Origin: an uncultured Algibacter sp. | GTDB taxonomy: Bacteria; Bacteroidota; Bacteroidia; Flavobacteriales; Flavobacteriaceae | Direction of reading: 5' to 3' | Assembly: GCA_947502405.1 (NCBI GenBank) | Contig: CANMZT010000004.1 | Span: 186,001-250,000, forward strand | DNA length: 64,000 nucleotides | Shown: in pieces, positions 53,245 to 61,270 of the stretch | How positions within the stretch are numbered: position 1 is the stretch's first letter | Layout: each line of letters starts with the position of its first letter | Position numbers and translations under genes: made by a program | The notes under the pieces: model-generated | What the model was told of the DNA's origin: nothing | Seen by the model: only the letters and a program-made list of their open reading frames with translations | Database searches by the model: none

Positions 53245-54038
53245 TGAATAGTTTAGATAAAAATATCATCTTAAAAACCAAAAACCTAGAGGTAGGTTAT
53301 GTTTCAAAAAAGGAAAAAACTATTGTTGCTTCTAATATAAATATTGAATTAGAAAAAGGAAAATTAGTTGGTTTAATAGGTGCCAATGGTATTGGAAAAT
53401 CAACACTTCTAAGAACCCTTACTAAAGTTCAAAACCCACTCAAAGGAAGTATTGATATTAATAATGTTCCCCTTGAAAACTACTCAGAAATTGATTTAGC
53501 AAAGGTGATGAGTTTAGTTTTAACGGAACCTATTGCATCTAAAAATTTATCTGTTTTTGAGCTTGTTTCCTTAGGAAGGCAACCTTACACAAACTGGATT
53601 GGAAACCTATCAGAAAAAGATATTAAAGCAACTTATGGAGCTATTTCGCAAGTAAATATTGAAAATTTAAAAGACAAAAAATGTTATGAGCTTAGTGATG
53701 GTCAATTACAAAAAGTGATGATAGCACGAGCTTTAGCTCAAGATACCGATTTAATTATTCTAGATGAACCAACCACGCATCTAGATATGTACCATAAAGC
53801 CTATACTTTAAAGTTGCTTCAAAAATTAACTAAAGACACTGGAAAAACCATCTTATTTTCTTCTCATGAAATAGATTTGGCTATTCAACTCTGTGATAAT
53901 CTAATTGTAATGACAGAGAAAGAAGTGGTTTCAGATGAACCCTGTAATTTAATTACTGAAGGTATTTTTGAAAACTTGTTTCCAAAAGATTTAATTGCTT
54001 TTGATGAAACTACGGGAAGTTTTCGGGTTAAAAAATAA
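53244..54038 (+). CDS. btuD: Vitamin B12 ABC transporter, ATPase BtuD
   Basis: 264 residues from the ATG at 53244, which overlaps the btuC stop. The longer frame from 53208 starts inside btuC. Walker A GANGIGKST, signature LSDGQLQKVMIARAL, Walker B LIILDEPTTHLD, H-loop SSHEID. Drives uptake through BtuC. In composition and spacing it completes btuFCD as one transcript read divergently from the riboswitch-controlled btuB side. Confidence 0.93.
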   Translation: MNSLDKNIILKTKNLEVGYVSKKEKTIVASNINIELEKGKLVGLIGANGIGKSTLLRTLTKVQNPLKGSIDINNVPLENYSEIDLAKVMSLVLTEPIASKNLSVFELVSLGRQPYTNWIGNLSEKDIKATYGAISQVNIENLKDKKCYELSDGQLQKVMIARALAQDTDLIILDEPTTHLDMYHKAYTLKLLQKLTKDTGKTILFSSHEIDLAIQLCDNLIVMTEKEVVSDEPCNLITEGIFENLFPKDLIAFDETTGSFRVKK

Positions 54039-54122
54039 TATTCATTAGCTATAAAGGAGTATTTATAAAATATAACTTCACTACTTTTTGGAATTTGGTT
54101 TTTGTTATTTGATATTTGTTAC

Positions 54123-55442
54123 ATGAACGATAATGTAATCATAATTCTAGCTGCTATACTTTTTGCAGCAATTGGCTTTTTCTTAGGAAACTACTTCTCA
54201 AAACTTAAAAACAAAAGTGAACAAAGTACTTTAGAAGAGCGTCAAAATCAAATGCAAAGTACCATTGACGAGCTAAGACAAAACCTTAGCAAGATTGAAA
54301 ATGAACGCGAAGAGATTCGTCGTGAAAAAGAATTTTTAAACACCGAACTCGCTAGAAAAAATTCAGAATACGAAAACCTGCAAGAGCAAAACTTAAAACG
54401 TGATAAGGAGCTTGAAGAACGCCAAGAGCAATTGCGAAAAGATTTTGAATTATTAGCTAATAAAATACTAGAAGAAAAATCGAATAAGTTTACCGAGCAG
54501 AACAAAGAAAATATTAAAAACATTTTAAATCCGCTACAAGAAAAAATACAAGGGTTTGAGAAAAAAGTAGAAGCTTCTCAAAAAGAAAGTATCAGCATGC
54601 ATTCCGCTTTAAAAGAGCAATTATTAGGTTTAAAAGACCTTAACCAACAAATGACTAAAGAAGCTACCAATTTAACTAGAGCCTTAAAAGGTGATAGTAA
54701 AATGCAAGGAAATTGGGGTGAATTGGTGTTAGAACGTGTTTTAGAAAAATCGGGGCTAGAGAAAGACCGTGAGTATTTTGTACAACAAAGTTTCACAAGA
54801 GATGATAACTCTCGTGTAATGCCAGATGTGGTATTACATTTACCTGATGGTAAAAAAATGATAATTGACTCAAAGGTATCTTTAACTGATTACGAGCGGT
54901 TAGTAAACGCAGAGGATGACGATAGAAATGCCCACTTAAAAGCCCATGTAAACTCTATAAGAAAACATGTAGAACAACTCTCAGCAAAGAATTATCAAGA
55001 TTTATACGATATAGAATCTCCAGATTTTGTTTTGATGTTTATACCTATTGAACCTGCATTTGCCATTGTTGTTAATGAGGACAACTCCATATACAACAAG
55101 GCTTTTGAAAAGAACATTGTTATTGTTACACCTTCTACGCTATTGGCTACACTCCGTACCATTGACACCATGTGGAATAATGAAAAACAGCAACGAAACG
55201 CTATAGAAATAGCACGACAAGCTGGAGCGCTTTATGATAAGTTTGAAGGATTGGTGGGTGATTTAACTGGTGTTGGAAAAAAGATTGATGCTGCTAAAAA
55301 CGATTATTCTTCAGCTATGAATAAGTTGGTTGAAGGTAGAGGCAATCTCATAACTAGTGTTGAAAAACTAAAAAAAATGGGTGCTAAGGCAAAAAAATCA
55401 TTACCTGAAGCAATTATAAAACGTGCTGAGGAAGATGAATAA
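54123..55442 (+). CDS. rmuC: DNA recombination protein RmuC
   Basis: 439 residues from the ATG at 54123, where a clean N-terminal membrane anchor begins (MNDNVIIILAAILFAAIGFFLG, after a spurious MLFDICY extension). The following 150 residues are coiled coil (LEERQNQMQSTIDELRQNLSK...). The C-terminal half is the RmuC endonuclease-like domain (GNWGELVLERVLEKSGLEKDREY, MPDVVLHLPDGKKMIIDSKVSLTDYERL; PD-(D/E)XK-type PDVV and DSK). Limits inversions at repeats in E. coli. Confidence 0.94.
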   Translation: MNDNVIIILAAILFAAIGFFLGNYFSKLKNKSEQSTLEERQNQMQSTIDELRQNLSKIENEREEIRREKEFLNTELARKNSEYENLQEQNLKRDKELEERQEQLRKDFELLANKILEEKSNKFTEQNKENIKNILNPLQEKIQGFEKKVEASQKESISMHSALKEQLLGLKDLNQQMTKEATNLTRALKGDSKMQGNWGELVLERVLEKSGLEKDREYFVQQSFTRDDNSRVMPDVVLHLPDGKKMIIDSKVSLTDYERLVNAEDDDRNAHLKAHVNSIRKHVEQLSAKNYQDLYDIESPDFVLMFIPIEPAFAIVVNEDNSIYNKAFEKNIVIVTPSTLLATLRTIDTMWNNEKQQRNAIEIARQAGALYDKFEGLVGDLTGVGKKIDAAKNDYSSAMNKLVEGRGNLITSVEKLKKMGAKAKKSLPEAIIKRAEEDE

Positions 55443-55482
55443 CTATTAACTTGCTCAATAATTGGTTTTTTTTAGGTGAATT

Positions 55483-55530
55483 ATGATTTTAATAACCTCA
55501 TCTCTCATAATCTATTAAAATCATTTTTTA
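55483..55530 (+). terminator. Terminator after rmuC
   Basis: ATGATTTTAATA and TATTAAAATCAT form a perfect 12-base stem around an 18-base loop, followed by TTTTTT. It lies 40 bases after the rmuC stop. Confidence 0.8.
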
Positions 55531-55634
55531 ACTTCTAAATCATTTACAACTTAGTAAAAATAAAACCTGGTCTTGATGTTTATCAATTTATATTGTTATT
55601 TTGAGACATCCTTCAATTAAAGATTAATTCATTT

Positions 55635-56174
55635 ATGTTCAAGCACGCAAAAGAATCACAAGTTTCAATTACCGAACTCATGTTACCATCACATTCAAAT
55701 TTTAGTGGAAAAATACATGGTGGGCACATTTTAAATCTTATGGATCAAATAGCTTTTGCATGTGCTTCAAAACATTCCAATCATTATTGTGTAACGGCTT
55801 CTGTAAACAAAGTAGATTTTTTAAACCCTATTGATGTAGGCGAATTGGTTACACTAAAAGCTTCTATAAATTATACAGGAAGAACTTCTATGGTAGTTGG
55901 ACTTCGAGTAGAGTCAGAAAATATTAGAACTGGAGAAGTTAAACATTGTAACTCTTCATATTTCACCATGGTTGCTAAAGATGAGCATGGTAAAAATGCC
56001 AAAGTTCCAGGTTTAATTTTAGATACTGAGCAAAGTGTTCGTCGTTTTGCTAGAAGTATTGCTAGACAAGAGCAGGCAAGAAAACGGTCTAATAAATTTA
56101 ATGCTTCTACGTTTAAAATGGATGAACATCTAGAGTTTATTAAAACTCAGAATGCAAAAATTGAGCTTCATTAA
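55635..56174 (+). CDS. Acyl-CoA thioesterase (YciA-type hotdog)
   Basis: 179 residues. One hotdog domain: MLPSHSNFSGKIHGGHILNLMDQIAFACASKH (the HGG and catalytic Asp in LMDQIA), then VDFLNPIDVGELVTLKASINY and a helical C-terminal tail with many Arg/Lys. Hydrolyses acyl-CoA; substrate range unknown. Monocistronic, convergent with the TonB-receptor operon. Confidence 0.9.
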   Translation: MFKHAKESQVSITELMLPSHSNFSGKIHGGHILNLMDQIAFACASKHSNHYCVTASVNKVDFLNPIDVGELVTLKASINYTGRTSMVVGLRVESENIRTGEVKHCNSSYFTMVAKDEHGKNAKVPGLILDTEQSVRRFARSIARQEQARKRSNKFNASTFKMDEHLEFIKTQNAKIELH

Positions 56175-56184
56175 CTTTATAAAC

Positions 56185-58473
56185 TTAAAAATAAATACGC
56201 ATTAAAAGGTTAGGATAAAATCCTAGAGATGTTTGTAATGTCTCATCTACTTGTCCATTATTAACTCTAAAAAAGTTATTTATTTGGTTGTTTCTATTAA
56301 AAAGATTCCAAACGGATGCTCCAATATCAGCTTTAGTTTTTAATCCTAAATTAAAATGGTATAATGCAGAAATATCTAACTTTAAATAATCTTTTAATTC
56401 GCTACTATTACTAGCTTCAAAATTAATACTGTTATCAACAATTTCATTTCCAGAAACTGGAAACGTAGTTGGGTTACCAGAAAACCAGTTTAAACCTGTT
56501 GAAATCCTAAAATTTCTATTAGTATAAGTGGCCCCCAAAGTTGTAGCATGTCTTATATTATAATTACTTGGGAATTCATTTTCTGAGAAGGTTTCAAATT
56601 GATAATCGCTATTCAAAAAAGCATAGCTTAACCAAACATTAAAATTATTTACTTGCTTTCTCAATATAAAATCAAAGCCATTAGCCGTATAATTGCCTAT
56701 TGCCTGAACGAATTCAAATTGATTTTGAAATCCTTGACTTTGTGCCGTAATATTCTTAACCTTTTTGTAATAGGCATCGGCACTTAGTTGCCACCCCCGC
56801 TTACTGTAATTTAGACCAACAGAAACTTGTTGGCTTCTAATTACAGGAATATCTTCATCGTTAGATAATTGCCACCTCCGCTTTTCAACACCTAAAAAAT
56901 CATTTTGAAAATTGATTACCTGCGATGTATTTTGATGCTTCATTTCTCCTAAAAATTCAACATTAAAATTATCAAGAAATTTATGAGTAAAGTTTAAACG
57001 TGGCTCCCATATTTGCTTTTTAAATTTACCAATATAATTGAATCTTAATCCCGCATTAAGTACTGTTCGCTTATCAAAAGATTTATAATTTAATTGAGAA
57101 AACAGACCATGGGTACGAACAACCTCTGAAACTAGTGACCTAAATCTTGGTAAATCCACATCGTCTAAGTTAGTCACCTCTGTTTCTACAAAATGATAGC
57201 CTCCAAGAAAGTTTATATTATCAGAAAACCGATACTGATTCTTTAATTTGAAACTGGTTTCAGAAACAATATTTTCCTGTAAAAACCGCTGTGAATCAAC
57301 AATATTAGCGTTTATTGCCTTCAATTTATAATCCGTTTCATAAATTTCTAAAGCAGTTTGCCATTTAGAATTCCAAATTTTATTGTAATGAATAGCCCCT
57401 GCAATACTATTTTGATTTACGTTACTCTGTCTGGATTCATCCTCTGTGTTTTCATTAAAAACTAACTCATTAGCTACATTAATAAAATTAACACGCAACT
57501 CATCTTTATCACTAATTTTATATATCCATCTTAAAGACACATCATAAAAATCAAACTCCTTATCAGAATTCATAACAGTATTCATAGCGTTTTCCACTTC
57601 GGTATCTTCAGAAATTTTATCAAAAAAACTATTGTAAGCTGGTGTTTGAATAAAATCGCTAATCGACTTTCTCAACGCTAATTGAATAGAAGATTTTTTG
57701 TTTATCGGAATATCCGCAAAACCATTAGCGTCAATAAAATTAACACCTATATTCCCTTTAAACTGAGAATTAATTTGATTATCGGTTTTCATCAAAATAG
57801 TTCCTGAAACACCATCTGTATAACTAACATCAGAACCGTTTTTGTACAATAATACATCTTCAGTTATTTGTGGGTTATACATCGAAATTAATCCAAAAAA
57901 ATGCCCTGATTGATACATTTTAATACCATCCCATAAGATTAGATTTTGATCGTGGCTTCCGCCTCTAATACTAATATTTGATACATTTTCATTTATACTC
58001 TGTATTCCAGGAAATGCTTGAATAGACTGTAATACATCTGCTTCAATTAAACCCGGTAACATTGTAAATTTTGAAAAATCAATTTTAAAAGCACCCGTAT
58101 TCAACTTACTAATTCCTTTGATGATATAACTTGGAACAATAACTTCTGGTAGTTGTTGTAAGTTGTCTTTTGCAGTTTTATTAGATGGTGTTACCAAAAC
58201 AAAATTACTACCGATAACGGTATATTTTAAATCTGTATGATCTTTTAAAAACTTTATAACTTCGTCGAATGTAAGGTCCTTTGGTGGTAAACTTATTTTA
58301 TATACCTCTACAACATCTTTGGCATAATTAAATTGATATCCGTATTGATTTTGAATAGTTGTTAGAACAGAGGATAACGGCATTTTTTCATCATGCTTTT
58401 GAGCGCTAACTGCAAAAGTGCCTACAAATAACAATAAGTTTAAAATAAGATAATGGCTACTCTTTATTTTCAT
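56185..58473 (-). CDS. TonB-dependent receptor with N-terminal signalling (STN) domain
   Basis: 762 residues. Signal peptide to AQ (about 25), then an STN domain (30-100, PLSSVLTTIQNQYGYQFNY...LTFDEVIKFLKDHTDLKY) that in FecA-type systems contacts FecR. A plug with DVLQSIQAFPGIQSINENVSNISIRGGSHDQNLILWDGIKMYQSGHFFG and a beta-barrel ending in LMRIYF follow. It overlaps the fecR gene by 17 bases. It should sense and import a ligand and signal to the sigma factor; the ligand is not evident. Confidence 0.9.
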   Translation of the reverse strand: MKIKSSHYLILNLLLFVGTFAVSAQKHDEKMPLSSVLTTIQNQYGYQFNYAKDVVEVYKISLPPKDLTFDEVIKFLKDHTDLKYTVIGSNFVLVTPSNKTAKDNLQQLPEVIVPSYIIKGISKLNTGAFKIDFSKFTMLPGLIEADVLQSIQAFPGIQSINENVSNISIRGGSHDQNLILWDGIKMYQSGHFFGLISMYNPQITEDVLLYKNGSDVSYTDGVSGTILMKTDNQINSQFKGNIGVNFIDANGFADIPINKKSSIQLALRKSISDFIQTPAYNSFFDKISEDTEVENAMNTVMNSDKEFDFYDVSLRWIYKISDKDELRVNFINVANELVFNENTEDESRQSNVNQNSIAGAIHYNKIWNSKWQTALEIYETDYKLKAINANIVDSQRFLQENIVSETSFKLKNQYRFSDNINFLGGYHFVETEVTNLDDVDLPRFRSLVSEVVRTHGLFSQLNYKSFDKRTVLNAGLRFNYIGKFKKQIWEPRLNFTHKFLDNFNVEFLGEMKHQNTSQVINFQNDFLGVEKRRWQLSNDEDIPVIRSQQVSVGLNYSKRGWQLSADAYYKKVKNITAQSQGFQNQFEFVQAIGNYTANGFDFILRKQVNNFNVWLSYAFLNSDYQFETFSENEFPSNYNIRHATTLGATYTNRNFRISTGLNWFSGNPTTFPVSGNEIVDNSINFEASNSSELKDYLKLDISALYHFNLGLKTKADIGASVWNLFNRNNQINNFFRVNNGQVDETLQTSLGFYPNLLMRIYF

Positions 58474-59368
58474 GGATTATTACATGGTTCGATGAACTTA
58501 GTTCATAAGACAAACCCATGGGCTTGGTGATAGATAAAAGTGCATGTTCTAGATTCTTATGGTTAAATCCGCCTGTAAACTGTCTAGTTAAATCAACATT
58601 TTCAAATGATACACTAATGTTGTATTGCCTTTTTAACTCTTCTACAACAAGATGAAAAGGCACTGATTTAAAACTACTAACACCAGCAACCCAAAATGGC
58701 TTTTTTAAAGGCGTCTTTTCTTCAACTAAAGCATCGTTTAAAAACTGGAATGTATCTCCTGCATGTAAAGTCCTCTCAATTGTATTTGATGTTACTTTTA
58801 CTATACCTTCAAAACATTTAACCTCAAAATAATTATTTCGTTGCTTAACATTAAACTCTGTTCCAACAACAGTTACCTTACCATCGTTAGTAATAACATC
58901 AAACTTATTTCCTTTTTCTACAATAAAATAGGCTTCACCTTTAAGTTTCACCTGCCTATTATCCTTCCAGTTATCATCATCAAATTGCAATTGCGAATTA
59001 GCATTCAATTTCACCTTAGAATTATCGGGAAGTACCACATCCATATTTTGACTTATAGATGTTTTGTATGATGATGAACTATTGTAAAAAGCAAAATAAT
59101 AAATCCCAAAACCAATAATAAAAGCTGCTGCCATTTGTAGTATTGGTTTAATCCATTGCAGTTTTAAAATAGGCTTTTTACGGGAATTATAATGCTTTTT
59201 GAAGGTGTTAAAATCTTTAATATCTGAAAATCCAGACGCCTTAAACTGCTTTGAAGTTTCAATGATAGCAACATTAAGCTTGGAGTCGTCAAGATTATCA
59301 AATGCAGCTTTTTCAGCATCTGTTAAATCATCATTAAGCCATTTTTTTATCAAATACTCTTTGTCCAT
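58457..59368 (-). CDS. FecR-type anti-sigma factor
   Basis: 303 residues. A cytoplasmic sigma-binding part (1-75), one membrane helix (about 85-103), then the periplasmic FecR domain (ISQNMDVVLPDNSKVKLNANSQLQFDD...VKLKGEAYFIVEKGNKFDV...VVGTEFNVKQ) and a C-terminal STN-interacting DUF4974 part (FKSVPFHLVVEELKRQYNISVSFENVDL). It relays the receptor signal to the sigma factor. One arm of a 37-bp inverted repeat ends 9 bases before its ATG, which follows a short upstream ORF. Confidence 0.92.
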   Translation of the reverse strand: MDKEYLIKKWLNDDLTDAEKAAFDNLDDSKLNVAIIETSKQFKASGFSDIKDFNTFKKHYNSRKKPILKLQWIKPILQMAAAFIIGFGIYYFAFYNSSSSYKTSISQNMDVVLPDNSKVKLNANSQLQFDDDNWKDNRQVKLKGEAYFIVEKGNKFDVITNDGKVTVVGTEFNVKQRNNYFEVKCFEGIVKVTSNTIERTLHAGDTFQFLNDALVEEKTPLKKPFWVAGVSSFKSVPFHLVVEELKRQYNISVSFENVDLTRQFTGGFNHKNLEHALLSITKPMGLSYELSSSNHVIIHENKE

Positions 59369-59369
59369 G

Positions 59370-59399
59370 CTAAAGCACTTTATTATATAACAACTTCAT
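59370..59399 (-). CDS. Nine-codon upstream ORF before fecR (MKLLYNKVL)
   Basis: ATG at 59399..59397 opens MKLLYNKVL and stops (TAG) one base before the fecR ATG. AGGAA lies 10 bases before it. The first seven codons lie inside the 37-bp repeat and recur upstream of the lipoprotein gene at 60001. Whether it is translated is unknown; the stop/start spacing would suit translational coupling. Confidence 0.35.
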   Translation of the reverse strand: MKLLYNKVL

Positions 59400-59414
59400 C
59401 TTTAAAATTCCTGA
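59378..59414 (-). repeat. 37-bp inverted repeat, arm 1 (between sigma stop and fecR)
   Basis: Perfect inverted copy, 37 of 37 bases, of 59986-60022. On the complement it starts TCAGGAATTTTAAAGATGAA and ends ATAATAAAG. It abuts the sigma stop codon (59415-59417) and identity ends at both edges. Confidence 0.95.
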
Positions 59415-59939
59415 CTACTTTATGTTAAAATTTTCTAACGCGTCTTTTAGTTTACCAAAAGCTGTATAAATTCTATATTCAACAACCTTTTTTGTAACAC
59501 CTAATTGTTCTGCAATTTCAGCATGTCTTTTACCTTCAACTTTATTCAATAAAAAAGCTACACGCTGCTCTTTACTTAAATTTTGCAAAGCTTTTTTATA
59601 TTTTTCCATAAATTGTTTCTGCTCAAAAATAAACTCAGGGGTTTCATTGGTATGTGATTTTTGGGGTTTCTTCTGATAATTTAGAACTACTTTTTGATGC
59701 TTAATATCATTTAAGACCAAATTATTAGCTACTGTAAACAAAAATGATTTTGCTTTTGCCAAATTAACTGTTTTACAACTATCCCAAAGCTTAATAAAAG
59801 CTTCTTGGGTTTTATCTTCTGGATTAATCTGCGAACCATATTTGTAGTATAAAAAATTATGTAAATCTTTTGAGTATGCATTATATACACCCTCAAAAAC
59901 CTGGGTTTCACAAATATTTTTACTAGAATCTTCTGGCAA
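59415..59939 (-). CDS. ECF sigma factor (FecI-like), bracketed by inverted repeats
   Basis: 174 residues. Region 2 (about 20-85: LHNFLYYKYGSQINPEDKTQEAFIKLWDSCK, KSFLFTVANNLVLNDIKHQK) and region 4 (about 118-168: LSKEQRVAFLLNKVEGKRHAEIAEQLGVTKKVVEYRIYTAFGKLKDAL). It directs RNA polymerase to its target promoters when released by the FecR partner. The gene and its 46-bp AT-rich upstream stretch lie exactly between two perfect 37-bp inverted repeats, so an inversion would turn it round towards the lipoprotein gene at 60045. Confidence 0.92.
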   Translation of the reverse strand: MPEDSSKNICETQVFEGVYNAYSKDLHNFLYYKYGSQINPEDKTQEAFIKLWDSCKTVNLAKAKSFLFTVANNLVLNDIKHQKVVLNYQKKPQKSHTNETPEFIFEQKQFMEKYKKALQNLSKEQRVAFLLNKVEGKRHAEIAEQLGVTKKVVEYRIYTAFGKLKDALENFNIK

Positions 59940-59985
59940 GCTCTTTTTATAATTTTCTTAAATATATATATATTTTAAAAACTTT
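59940..59985. promoter_or_regulatory. AT-rich sigma-gene upstream region inside the inverted-repeat segment
   Basis: 46 bp of nearly pure A/T with an (AT)5-6 run (59963-59973). It must carry the sigma promoter on the minus strand and lies between the sigma ATG and arm 2. No exact TAnnTTTG box is visible. Confidence 0.4.
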
Positions 59986-60022
59986 TCAGGAATTTTAAAG
60001 ATGAAGTTGTTATATAATAAAG
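59986..60022 (+). repeat. 37-bp inverted repeat, arm 2 (upstream of the lipoprotein gene)
   Basis: Same 37 bases as arm 1, in the opposite orientation, starting TCAGGAATTTTAAAGATGAA. It contains GGAATTTT and TATAATAAAG spaced like an ECF-type -35/-10 pair, and the first codons of an upstream ORF. Confidence 0.95.
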
Positions 60023-60042
60023 CAGACATTTTATCTGATTGA
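60001..60042 (+). CDS. Thirteen-codon upstream ORF (MKLLYNKADILSD)
   Basis: ATG at 60001, first seven codons identical to the ORF before fecR, then a different tail, stop TGA at 60040-60042, two bases before the lipoprotein ATG. Same SD-like AGGAA upstream. Translation is not shown. Confidence 0.35.
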   Translation: MKLLYNKADILSD

Positions 60043-60044
60043 AT

Positions 60045-61118
60045 ATGAAAGCAGATTACAACATTTCGATATTCTATTTTTTCTTGTTATGCATCATGGT
60101 ATCATCATGCAGAAAAGAAGATATGGAACTTATTGAATCACCCGCAGATGAGACTTTAATTGCAGATTCATCTGTTGCGCTTTTAATGAAGAATGTTTCT
60201 AGTAATGATGGCTCCAATGACAATATAATAGATAAATCTAATTGTTTTAATATTAAATTTCCTTTGAATGTTAACGTAAACGGAGAGAACATTCTTGTAA
60301 ATTCTCCTGATGCTTATAAAATTATTGAATACATTTTTGATGATGAAGACGATGATGTTGATATTTTGGAAATCTCCTACCCTATAACCATAGTTTCCGA
60401 AGACTTTTCTGAAATCATAATATATAATGATACTGAACTTAATAGTTACTCTATTGATTGTAATGGTGAAAATGAATTTGATAATGACATTGAATGCTTA
60501 GATTTTAAATACCCAATAACAACTTCAACTTTTAATAAGGAAAATGAAGCTATAGAAACTGCATCAATAACATCAGATTATGAGCTAAACCAATTTTTAA
60601 AAAATCTAACTCAAAACCTAATTACTACAATTAACTTTCCTATTGATGTCACACTTTCTGATGGTACAGAACTAATGCTAAACAATTTAATTGAACTTGA
60701 AAATAGCATTAATAATTATAAAAATGATTGTGATGAAGATGATGATTTTGATTATAACGATGATGATTGTGACTCATGTAATATTGAAGAATTAACAAAC
60801 ACTTTAACAAATTGTAATGGGTGGTTGGTAGATCAATTAGATCGTGATAATACAAATTATGACAATGCCTATGAGGGCTACAGATTTAATTTTACGGCAG
60901 ATGGACGTGTGGGCGTTTATTGGGGCAGCACTAGTGCTTATGGCACTTGGGTAGCTTCAGGTGAAAAAAACAACATCAGTGTTACTATAAACATTCCTGG
61001 ATTACCATTATGTAATAATGTTTGGAGATTACATGAAATGTCTGAATACACTAAGAAGAGAGTTGATTTTAGAGTTGATGAACATGATAGACTCCGATAT
61101 AATAATATTTGTGATTAA
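60045..61118 (+). CDS. Modular acidic lipoprotein, divergent from the sigma/FecR/TonB-receptor operon
   Basis: 357 residues from the ATG at 60045. Lipobox MVSSC (Cys22), then three related modules, each a beta-strand pair followed by a helix and an acidic stretch: FPLNVNVNGENILVNSPDAYKIIEYI (about 72-97), YPITTSTFN...TSDYELNQFLKN (about 158-190) and FPIDVTLSDGTELMLNNLIELENSINNY (about 199-226). An Asp-rich CDEDDDFDYNDDDCDSC segment and a C-terminal domain of about 110 residues (YRFNFTADGRVGVYWG) follow. Not a family I can name. Possibly surface-exposed; shares a 37-bp upstream sequence with fecR. Confidence 0.7.
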   Translation: MKADYNISIFYFFLLCIMVSSCRKEDMELIESPADETLIADSSVALLMKNVSSNDGSNDNIIDKSNCFNIKFPLNVNVNGENILVNSPDAYKIIEYIFDDEDDDVDILEISYPITIVSEDFSEIIIYNDTELNSYSIDCNGENEFDNDIECLDFKYPITTSTFNKENEAIETASITSDYELNQFLKNLTQNLITTINFPIDVTLSDGTELMLNNLIELENSINNYKNDCDEDDDFDYNDDDCDSCNIEELTNTLTNCNGWLVDQLDRDNTNYDNAYEGYRFNFTADGRVGVYWGSTSAYGTWVASGEKNNISVTINIPGLPLCNNVWRLHEMSEYTKKRVDFRVDEHDRLRYNNICD

Positions 61119-61145
61119 ATAATATTGAGCTAGTGATTTGCTTCT

Positions 61146-61220
61146 ATGAAAAAGAAAAATGTCACCCAAGTTTTACCTAAATCCTTGGAACTAGCTAAAA
61201 ACTGCTTCGGTTTTAATTAA
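61146..61220 (+). CDS. Possible 24-codon ORF ending in a hairpin
   Basis: ATG at 61146 reads MKKKNVTQVLPKSLELAKNC then FGFN and stops at TAA in the loop of the hairpin 61198-61233. It lies in the gap between the modular lipoprotein and the OB-fold gene. It may be chance, since it has no clear RBS, but its position over the hairpin is suggestive. Confidence 0.2.
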   Translation: MKKKNVTQVLPKSLELAKNCFGFN

Positions 61221-61233
61221 CCGGAGCAGTTTA
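61198..61233 (+). terminator. 14-pair hairpin, probable terminator of the modular lipoprotein gene
   Basis: AAACTGCTTCGGTT / AACCGGAGCAGTTT pair over 14 positions with one G-U, loop TTAATT. Only TTT follows before A-runs, so termination would be weak; it may instead be a leader structure of the next operon. Confidence 0.5.
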
Positions 61234-61270
61234 AAAAACATGGTGCTTTAAAAGCATTTCAAGCTAAAAT

